From Echinometra lucunter (Eukaryota > Echinodermata > Echinoidea > Camarodonta > Echinometridae): a DNA stretch of 64,000 nucleotides. Where the stretch lies: positions 27,402,507-27,466,506 of the forward strand of contig CM057152.1 in NCBI GenBank assembly GCA_029962745.1, read 5' to 3'. Shown piece by piece: positions 46,801 to 53,617 of the stretch. Below the pieces are notes generated by a model. The model was not told the origin of the DNA. It saw only the letters and a program-made list of their open reading frames with translations, and ran no database searches. The position numbers and the translations under genes were made by a program. How positions within the stretch are numbered: position 1 is the first letter of the stretch; every line of letters begins with the position of its first letter.

Positions 46801-49303
46801 ACATTTCCTCTATTATTTATAGCTTTATCTTTTAGCATCCATTACCACTTTGAAAAAAGCAAAATGAAACGATACTAACATAAAACCTGAACTGAGCCTG
46901 CTGTGCTGCACATCTCAAATGTCAGTCATGCTCTAATACTGGTAGGGTTAGTAATGAAGTTACAATCTGGACAAATAGCTTTTGGGCTTGTTTTAGTTGA
47001 CCAAATCCTGTGACATAAGTTTAAGTCCGGTGGTTGGTTTTTATGTTAGTTTTACACAGCACTTCCCAGTTTCAGCCTGTGAAATGGATTAAGATAAGTT
47101 AAATCTCCTGTGCATGAATTCACCATGTACATTATTATAGCAGAAAAAATAACAACAAACACACACACACACACATGTACAATAAAAATACACCTTAAAA
47201 CTTAAAGTGATTCATAAAATTTCAATCAAAGTTCTGCTGAAATTCAGACATATAACCCATGAAAATACATGTAAGCTTAATTTTAGAATAATAATAAATG
47301 ATAAAGAAGTCTTCTATATAGCACCGGTATCCATTAACTCAGGCGCTCATAGCGCTTGCTCCAAAATATAAATACATCATTCAGTCAAATTCCATGGGTG
47401 CATTGCTCACGATATTTAGTTAAAATGAAAATTAAATAGTTCCAAAAAGTAAGTCTGCGATGTTCAATCTTCAATCATATTCTGGATTTACCTATGTGTA
47501 TTTGCAGTTAACCTGACAAGGACAGATGTAGGATTTGCCACCCCCCCCCCCCCCCCATCTGACACAGCTGCTGTGTACGATTTCAATTTTATGTGCATTT
47601 CTAACGGATCCATCCAAATTATTTCAGAATCAATATTCAACAGATTAAATAGATAACAAAGGAGCATGCAAAACCTGCCGGATAAAGAATTCTTACAGAG
47701 GGTTACAAGTCCAAAAATCTCTCACATGTTAAAGAAAAAGGTCATCACAATTTCTAGGTGCATTTTCACTCCAAAAATTCTTATCAAGCAAAACAAAAAA
47801 AGAGCAAAAAAAAAAAAAAAAAAAAAAAAATCGCCTGTTTGGTTGGGGGGTGGAGTTCTGCCAACCATTTCAATCTGCAGGTGGGAACATACATACGCCA
47901 ATTGCCATGATTCACATCATTCACAACCATTAAAGAATATTAGATTATGTAGCAAGGCTTACATATTTGGTAACATATGCTTTCTGATTTTTTTTTTCGT
48001 GCACAAGCCACATACTGCATGATACAGAAAATAAATGCACATGAAGGATGACTGGATTATTGTAACATGTGTTGTGGTATTGTTCACACAGCAGTTCATA
48101 AGCATTAATTATTCATACTATACATGTAGTATTGATCACTTTTGGTTAATATGGCATACACATGCAATTATCATAATAGTATTTCTATGAAGTGCTTCAT
48201 CCTGGATGCTTTTTTAGAGGCTATAAAAAGCAAGAAATTATATCATTATCATCATAATGAAGTTCACTTTTCAAATCAAATGAAGTTCTAGAAACTGGTC
48301 TCCAAAATCTCCATAAGTAAATCAAAAGCAGTTTCCACATGCAAAAAGCTAAATGGAGACACAAAATTAATGTTGGTTGTACCAATGACAATGTACATTC
48401 ACTGGCCATGGAAGTATTGCAACATCGCTAAACTTAATGTATTTGTGACTAAAGACCTGTCTGTATAATGTCATTTTTTGTTCATTACAGTGTGTGTACC
48501 ATGCACCAGTAACTATGATGAACATTTGGGTGCGCCGAACATTTGTTTATAAAAGAAAGGTAGTTCTAAAGTCCTTTTTTTTAATGGCGATATTAATTCT
48601 CTGAAGCTCATGAGGGGGATTGAGAACACCATACTATTAGCAAACTGCCCCCCTACAGACCTATATTATACTAGCAGCAAGATTTAACCTCTGATTAATG
48701 TGAATATTAAGAAGGATACCATCATAATCAGAGGTCATGGTTACCCAGCTAAGTAAATTCTATTATGGTTGTTTGGAGAATGGTGAGGCCATATCGTGGT
48801 TTAGGAAACCACTCGTTCATTTGAAGCACGCACTTGTGTACAAAGAGAAACGAGGTGGAAATAGGAAACCAATGCGTGTGACTGAATAAAGCGCTGCTGT
48901 ACAAAGTGAACGGTGGTTTCCTATTTCACGATAATGCCAATGGTGAAGTACAAATTCTCCTTAGAAGTCTAAAACTGATTATTTTTCTTTTGTGTGTATG
49001 TTTCAATGCTTTGGCCATGACGTGAAGGTACACGGCCGTGATGCTTCAGCGTGCCATGGAGATTCTGTTTACAGTAGCAAAAATGAATGGAGTTGCATGT
49101 CCACTCGTACAGGGAACGACATGCCTACCACTTACACTGGCCACTACAGCATCATCGACTATGAACGGTTGAATGGTACGAAATAGCACATATTACAAAC
49201 AACATTATTCACTGAAAGCACCACAAACTGACATTAAATTCATTAGAACAAGGTTAATTACGATAAGTATCTATCACTTGGGTTTTTATCAAATTTTACC
49301 CAT
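40384..49303 (-). CDS. PLEKHB2: PLEKHB (evectin)-like PH-domain protein with His/Asp- and Gly-rich tail; five exons
   Basis: Gene model on the minus strand: 49300-49303 (inferred start), 44777-44818, 43578-43833, 42956-43143, 40384-40886. All exon phases agree. The N-terminus is a PH domain of about 110 residues (GYLKKYGN, RWRRKHFTIYQDGQL, then a C-terminal helix ending QWLEALYQA). A Pro/Gln-rich linker follows, then FATGLLAGSLLGG, which aligns with the LALGMLAG...GSLF segment near the C-terminus of vertebrate PLEKHB2. Evectins bind phosphatidylserine through the PH domain and act at recycling endosomes; that role is inferred by homology. The C-terminus is unlike vertebrate proteins: a Gly/Trp/Tyr stretch, poly-His, FHDHDH repeats, and GGGDF repeats. 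Orthology to member 1 or 2 is not resolved. Confidence 0.85.
40935..41149. mobile_element. MITE, 215 bp, in intron 4 of the PLEKHB-like gene
   Basis: Ends CAGGGGGGTGTTTCAC and, from the right, CAGGGAGGTGTTTCCA. Both continue AAAG(A)GTTAA(A/G)TTGGACTTA. It begins about 50 bp upstream of the terminal exon's splice acceptor. Confidence 0.87.
41548..42119. mobile_element. TTAA-flanked foldback MITE, 572 bp, family C copy 2
   Basis: TTAA at 41548-41551 and 42116-42119. Ends AGGGAAAGTCCACCCCAGAA and complement. Nearly the whole element matches the copy at 27085-27652 as well as its own reverse complement. In intron 4 of the PLEKHB-like gene. Confidence 0.9.
42228..42570. mobile_element. MITE, family E copy 1
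   Basis: Left end AAGGCTTGTGCAGAAATGA, right end (GGGATTTCCCTCTTCATAAT then TGAATGAGC) complementary with mismatches. The interior has CCTCCTGGTGGCAAAAAGC and TGGACCAATCAAATT, shared in opposite orientation with the copy at 61913-62245. In intron 4 of the PLEKHB-like gene. Confidence 0.78.
42956..43143 (-). CDS. PLEKHB2: PLEKHB-like exon 4: end of PH domain and Pro/Gln linker
   Basis: Acceptor CTTTACAG at 43144-43151, donor GTGAGT at 42950-42955. It encodes QWLEALYQAKGIPPP, the end of the PH C-terminal helix with its invariant Trp, then a six-Gln run, then PPPYGFNPNVTG. Confidence 0.9.
43578..43833 (-). CDS. PLEKHB2: PLEKHB-like exon 3: core of PH domain
   Basis: Acceptor TTTTGCAG, donor GTAAGT (43572-43577). 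It encodes NLLTRWRRKHFTIYQDGQL (beta1-beta2 and the basic loop that contacts phospholipid head groups), later RDFMFALTAKGKNYYILAE and EQDVV at the start of the C-terminal helix. This is the best-conserved exon of the gene. Confidence 0.92.
44095..44245 (-). repeat. Possible SINE/LINE 3'-tail fragment
   Basis: CCAATCCAATCGATGTATTTGTAGAGCGCC resembles, in reverse, the GCGCTnTA...AT-repeat tails of marine invertebrate SINEs. Only the tail part is recognisable; it lies in intron 2 of the PLEKHB-like gene. Confidence 0.3.
44777..44818 (-). CDS. PLEKHB2: PLEKHB-like exon 2: 42-bp microexon, PH beta1
   Basis: Acceptor TTTACAG (44819 onward), donor GTAAGT (44771-44776). It encodes GTGRIKEGYLKKY, the conserved start of a PH domain. 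Two bases at the start and one at the end match the phases of the neighbouring exons exactly. Too short to show as an open frame by itself. Confidence 0.88.
45047..45765. mobile_element. Tc1-like non-autonomous element, about 719 bp, in PLEKHB intron 1
   Basis: TA target duplication (45045-45046 and 45766-45767). The left end CAGTGGGGCCCAAAAGTTTA is the typical Tc1 terminus. The right end, reverse-complemented, shares (A/C)CAA(A/G)AAGTTTACA, GCAATTCCACA and TTGCCAAA. Inverted similarity extends about 120 bp. No intact transposase: the minus frame 45276-45632 shows no DDE motif I can identify. Confidence 0.85.
47159..47177. repeat. (AC)n microsatellite
   Basis: Short perfect dinucleotide run, in PLEKHB-like intron 1. 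Confidence 0.9.
47300..47375 (-). repeat. Possible SINE tail fragment
   Basis: CTTCTATATAGCACCGGTATCC...GGCGCTCATAGCGCTTG resembles the reverse of a SINE/LINE tail with TATATAGCGC. Only a fragment. Confidence 0.35.
47541..47556. repeat. Poly(C) run, 16 nt
   Basis: Homopolymer in PLEKHB-like intron 1. A poly(A) run of about 23 nt follows at 47808-47830. Confidence 0.95.
48793..48932. mobile_element. MITE, 140 bp
   Basis: Ends ATCGTGGTTTAGGAAACCAC and, from the right, ATCGTGAAATAGGAAACCAC. Both continue to CGTTCA(T/C)TT, and further CpG-rich inverted matches (CACGCA, TGTACAAAG) occur inside. In PLEKHB-like intron 1. Confidence 0.85.
49300..49303 (-). CDS. PLEKHB2: PLEKHB-like exon 1, start codon (inferred)
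   Basis: ATG at 49301-49303 followed by one base, then a GTAAAA donor at 49294-49299. The single leftover G combines with exon 2 to give MAGTGRIKEGYLKK, a spacing from initiator Met to the PH domain close to that of vertebrate PLEKHB2. The sequence upstream on this strand is a GC-rich, promoter-like region. The donor is weaker than consensus, so this start is a good but unproven candidate. Confidence 0.5.
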
Positions 49304-49455
49304 TTATTATGCTGTCAGCCTCGGTCTGGTTGTCCTGGTTGTCACACCGCCCTATTCGCTCAGCTCTCGCTCATTTGTTTACACACTGTCAATCGGCTAG
49401 CTCCGATATGATGCAAACCGGTAGCAAAAAGCTTCCAGTCCGGAGAGTGGTATAA

Positions 49456-49477
49456 GGGCGTGGCGGGCGGGGCGAGG
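49456..49477. promoter_or_regulatory. GC-box cluster, candidate promoter of the PLEKHB-like gene
   Basis: A dense GGCGGG / GGGGCG block, the only strong Sp1-like cluster nearby, lies about 155-175 bp upstream of the inferred start codon of the minus-strand gene. Location relative to the inferred exon 1 is the only support. Confidence 0.4.
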
Positions 49478-49615
49478 TTCTTCTTCAACAATCTGATGGT
49501 GATGGTATTCTGTTATCATGCTCTTTGTTGTGCATGATCACTCTCAATTATAGGTGTATGTTCGGGGGGGGGGGGGAGTTGCCCTTGACAATAACAGACT
49601 CCCCTCCCCCAAATG

Positions 49616-49642
49616 AATAAATAAATAAATAAATAAATAAAT
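49616..49642. repeat. (AATA)n microsatellite
   Basis: Six or more tandem AATA units. Confidence 0.93.
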
Positions 49643-50026
49643 CTTGTTATAGAGATATATGTTCTCATGATTCTTCTTGTATAAATCTTGAGATATGTGT
49701 CATATTTCCTCCGACACCTAAGGACAATGGTCAGATATTTATGCTCAAATTACAAATACTAGTAATATCCTTATATGCCCATTTATAGAGGTATGCGTCC
49801 TATATTCTGCGACACTTTATTACATTTGTGTTAATTATTGCTAGTGCGAAACGACAGACACCGAAATGAACCTTTTCTCCCATTCCCAAAAAATGAATTA
49901 ATTAAACAAACAAAAATGATAATGAAATAAACGTAATGATCTAGATAATCTGTTGAATTTAGCAGAATTGTATCTTTGAAAACACCCTCCCCAGAATCTG
50001 TCACTCCCAAGGGAGACAAACAGAAA

Positions 50027-50032
<6 letters not shown>

Positions 50033-50068
<36 letters not shown>
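50033..50068. repeat. (TA)n microsatellite
   Basis: About 18 TA units, just left of the LINE remnant. Confidence 0.95.
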
Positions 50069-50069
<1 letters not shown>

Positions 50070-50336
50070 TGGTTCTATTCTGATATTATACCATATGTGC
50101 TGTTTAACTCTTATTTCTCATAACCACCCCTATCCCTGCATAGTTTGGACATTTTTTTTTTCTTCTTCTTCTTTCTTTCTTTCTCTTTTAAAGGGGGTAT
50201 TGAATTCCCACTCTACACAAAACGTATATTTAGATGAACATGATAGTGATAACGTGTTAACGATATCAGCGATGGAATCCCTGGTACCCTTTTCGTCCCA
50301 CAATCTTGACAATGACTAAAGTATCTAAGCAAACTA

Positions 50337-50556
50337 TCTATAAGCTCATGGAATGTAAATGGTCTTGTTAAACGGCTGAACGGAACTAGACAATGTAATC
50401 TAGATGACCCCTTGTTTTGCGAAAAAATTGTCACTGATATCGTTTTTCTAAGCGAAACGCATTTATCATACCATGCATACAGCGAAAGCATCTAAAGGAT
50501 ATGTATTATGCCAGCTGTCGGTCAAATGAACCAAGCAGACTGAGAGGAGGATGGGG
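50337..50556 (+). pseudogene. LINE endonuclease remnant, 5' part
   Basis: The frame from 50340 encodes ISSWNVNGLVKRL, then DPLFCEKIVTDIVFLSETHLSY. WNVNG and SETH are the catalytic Asn and Glu blocks of the APE-type (EEP) endonuclease of non-LTR retrotransposons. A stop follows, and a one-base shift restores similarity (KGYVL...). The coding sequence is then broken by the DNA element at 50557-51502 and resumes at 51503. Decayed and not functional. Confidence 0.8.
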
Positions 50557-51502
50557 CAGTGGCGTAACAGCCGGGGGGGGGGCAGAGGGGCAGAGTGCCC
50601 CCCATGAAGGATTTCAGCGTGAAAATCCACCAAACCACCGGGAAAAAAATGAAAGGAAGGGAAAGGAAGAAAAAGGAAGGGAGAAAGGGAAAGAAAGAGG
50701 AAGAAAAGGGAGAAAGGAGAAGAGAGAGGGAAAGAAAAGAGGGAAAGGAAAAAAGAAGAAAGAAAAGGGAAACAAAAGAAATGAGGAAGAATTTAGTACC
50801 AAACCCCGGAGCTTCCTGGGGCTCCACTCCCTGGACCCCTGAAGGGCTTTGCCTCTGGATGGACCCCCATCAGAGGCCTTAAGGCGGGCCCCTGTGCCCC
50901 ACCCGCTACGGGCATCGCGACAAGCTACTTGCTGTGCGGGCTCACCCCCGCATATTCTAGACTTAGTTACCGGGAAAATTTTGGCTCTGCCCCCCCCCCC
51001 CCCGATAACAGGCAGAGAACGGAAGAAGAGCTGGAGCAGACAAGGAACAATTCAAAGAAACGTCGGAGCTTCCCCCCCCCCCTTGCACCCTCCCCGCTAG
51101 GAAGCGCGCTTCGCGTGCTCACTACCACCCCCTAAAATGAAATCCTAGCTATGCCACTGATTCTAGACTTAGTTACCAGGAAATTTTTGGCTCTGCCCCC
51201 CCCCCCCTCCCCTGATAACAGGCAGATAAGGTAAGAAGAGTGGGAGCAGACAAGGAACAATTCAAAGAAACGTCGGAGCTTACGCGCTTCGCGCTGGAGG
51301 GGGAAAACTCCCCCTCCCTGCACCCTCCCCCCTAGGGAGCGCGCTTTTATGCGTTCAGTAATTGATTCGCACGCTTCGTGTGCTCACTACCGCCCCCTAA
51401 AATGAAATCCTAGCTACGCCACTGATTCTAGACTGAGTTACCGGGAAATTTTTGGCTCTGCCCCCCCCCCCCCCCCGATAACAGGCACCTCTTACGCCCC
51501 TG
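50557..51502. mobile_element. CAGTGGCGTAAC DNA element nested in the LINE, 946 bp, family D
   Basis: Termini CAGTGGCGTAAC and, from the right, CAGGGGCGTAAG. Flanking GGATGGGG (50549-50556) and GGATGGGA (51503-51510) look like an 8-bp target duplication with one change. The interior holds a GGAAAG-rich purine tract (50640-50790), then three partial tandem units beginning ATTCTAGACT(T/G)AGTTACC at about 50956, 51161 and 51426, each with a C run and CGTCGGAGCTT. This suggests internal amplification or several nested copies. hAT-like by duplication length. Confidence 0.82.
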
Positions 51503-51765
51503 GGATGGGAGTCCTTGTAAGACAATCTCTTGTAAAGGGAATCACCGTTATTGATAAATCTTGTAGCGAATACATGTGGCTGAAACTTTGTCATAAATTT
51601 TCCTGCTTTAAAAATGATATTTATTTATGCCTGATATATATACCACCGACCAATTCAACATACACACTAAGAACAGGAATAGATAAAGAGATATTTGAAA
51701 ACCTCGAAAGAAATGCCAACCGCAAATTCATTTTAGGGCCAATGCCATTCTATATCACTTAGGCC
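51503..51765 (+). pseudogene. LINE endonuclease remnant, 3' part
   Basis: Encodes MGVLVRQSLVKGITVI, MWLKLCHKF and NDIYLCLIYIPPTNSTYT, matching the middle of a LINE EEP endonuclease (the V(A/L)VxIRxSL, WLKL and YIPP blocks). It ends just where the GDFN motif should be: the peptide reads FILGPMP then stops. Continues the reading of 50337-50548 once the 946-bp insertion is removed. Confidence 0.82.
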
Positions 51766-51863
51766 TACTATTTTCATGATTTATGTTGTTTGACTGATAG
51801 GCAAGAAACTAATCACACTGAAAGTTTGTTTGTTTGTTGTTGTTGTTATTACACATAACCTAG

Positions 51864-51866
<3 letters not shown>

Positions 51867-51900
<34 letters not shown>
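51867..51900. repeat. (TA)n microsatellite
   Basis: About 17 TA units. Confidence 0.95.
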
Positions 51901-51903
<3 letters not shown>

Positions 51904-52073
51904 AAATCGATAAAAGTTACACCACACTTGATGTGTTTCCGCATTCAGTGCGAACGAGCTTAGGACAAATTAGGAAGAAAAGTACTCGGTAATTGCTTTA
52001 ATAGGAGCCCTGATTTTGAAGCCAGCGGGGGTAATGTGCCCCTCCCGCTCACTGTCTGCCTCGATTTGTTGTG

Positions 52074-52441
52074 CACACTAAGAAAAAATTGCACCCTAAA
52101 TGCAACACTGGCTGCACCTTTTTGGGTGCAGTCTTGCACCCCGGACGAAAAAGGTGCAAAAAATGCACCTTTTTGTTCTTGTTTGCACCCTGAAATGCCC
52201 GTTTGCACCCTAAAAAGTGCAACTTTGCACCTTTTAGGGTGCAGATATTTTTGCGTACAAAAAGGTGCAAATTTGCACCTTCTCTAAAAGGGTGCAACTC
52301 TGCACCCTTTAGGGTGCAAAATGCCGCTAATTGCATCTTTAAAGGTGCAAAAAGCTTGTAAAAGGTGCAAATTTGCACCCTAAAAGGTGCTCCCAGTGTT
52401 GCATTTGAAGGGTGCAAGATTGCACCTTTTTTCTTAGTGTG
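52074..52441. mobile_element. Modular foldback element built of GGTGCA/TGCACC blocks, 368 bp
   Basis: Termini CACACTAAGAAAAAA and complement TTTTTTCTTAGTGTG. Both arms share an ATGCAACACTGG block about 25 bp in. The interior has more than 20 occurrences of GTGCA or its complement TGCAC, mostly as AAAGGTGCAAA or TTTGCACCCT, in both orientations. Nearly every segment can pair with several others. Open frames on both strands are Cys/Lys-rich artefacts of this pattern. Confidence 0.9.
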
Positions 52442-52559
52442 TGATATAAATATTTGGAGAGGAATGCTATAAAAGCTGATCCTTTGGAGCCAGACATATT
52501 TTGATCCCTTTGGACATGTTTAAGGTATTTAGAGCAGTTTAGCTAGTGACAATGAGAAG

Positions 52560-53030
52560 GTAATATCAGAAGAGAAAAAAAAAGAGGTGAAAAGAGTACT
52601 GACCAAAAGGAGACGTGTTAGAAGAAAACACGATGAAGAAATAAGGGTACGTATTATCAGAAGTGAATGAGGACATTTAACAAAGATGAAAAATCTGATC
52701 AGTGCCCCTTTTTACTCCTTATATAAGGACTCCTTTTCCTGTCTCTGACTTCCTCTTCAGAAACGAAAATTGCAACATTAGAAAGAAAAGGGGGCGATAA
52801 TCAGATGTAAAAGGGGCACTTATCAGAAGGAAAAAATGACACTACTAAAAGAAGAAAAAGAGCACTTATCAAATGAAGATTTGTACTACATTGAAAGGAA
52901 AAAGAGGATCTCATTAGAAGTAAAGGGCACTTATCAGATTTTCAAAGGGAAGCCTATCAGAGATCAAAAAGGGAAACCTATTAGGGAAATGGACCTATTA
53001 AAAAAAGCAAGAACTTTCCACCTCCCTGGA
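52560..53030. repeat. Degenerate minisatellite, ACTTATCAGA-type units
   Basis: A purine-rich stretch with recurring GGGGCACTTATCAGA, GAGCACTTATCA, AGGGCACTTATCAGA and related phrases at irregular spacing of about 25-60 bp. The open frame 52836-53090 arises from this purine-rich repeat. Confidence 0.65.
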
Positions 53031-53348
53031 CAAATGCATCACTCATTACTACTGAATTCAGTTTGCCGTCACTTAAATCACGCAGCGTAGCGTATCCATG
53101 CAGGCCCAGTCACTAATGATTGGTAATCCCCTAAAAACAAAGTAACTAAGAAAGAAAGAAGAAAAACGGGGAAAAGAGTAAAGAAAACAAAAATGAAAAA
53201 GAAAATCCGGCGCTCGCTCGCTTCGCTATCCATATCCGTCTCCCTCCCTCTTCTCTTCCGACCTGAGTGAGTATTAGATGGGGAAGCACCCACATGCTCT
53301 TTCTTTTGTTAAAAATTCATAAAAGCAACATAATAATCCTATGCATGC

Positions 53349-53445
53349 AAGAAGAAGAAGAAGGAGGAGCAGAAGGAGAAAAAGAAGAAGAAGAAGAAGA
53401 AAAAGGAGGAGGAGGAGGAGGAGGAGGGGGGGGGGAGAGAAAAGA
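53349..53445. repeat. (GAA)n/(GAG)n purine tract
   Basis: About 100 nt of almost pure purine (AAG, AGG, then G runs) about 150-240 bp upstream of the inferred GANAB start codon. A homopurine mirror-like tract could form triplex DNA. Glu/Gly and Ser/Pro frames across it are artefacts. Confidence 0.9.
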
Positions 53446-53588
53446 AAGAAACTTGGGGAATAAACAATTAATATTCCCCGGAATATTCCCCCAGTTTGCA
53501 CTGAAACCGCGAGCGCGACGCAGCATGATCAAAATTGCTGTGATTGTGACGCATTAACGCCACCATACTTTAATATGCGTTCTTAATC

Positions 53589-53617
53589 ATGGCGAAGCGT
53601 AAGGCAATGTGTAATTT
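53589..53617 (+). CDS. GANAB: GANAB exon 1 (inferred): start and basic n-region
   Basis: ATG at 53589 in good context (AATCATGG), then MAKRKAMCNF, and a GTGAGT donor at 53618. Joining to 55989 keeps the frame, placing K-R-K just before the hydrophobic signal helix, as in vertebrate GANAB where an Arg-rich start precedes it. Alternatively exon 1 is untranslated and translation starts at the ATG at 55993. Confidence 0.6.

Noticed and set aside
50501..50882. Lys/Arg/Glu/Gly-rich plus frames and Phe/Leu/Ser-rich minus frames
   Set aside because: They are low-complexity translations of a GGAAAG-type purine tract inside the nested DNA element.
52049..52417. Long Cys/Lys/Leu-rich frames on both strands
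   Set aside because: They are translations of the GGTGCA/TGCACC block element.
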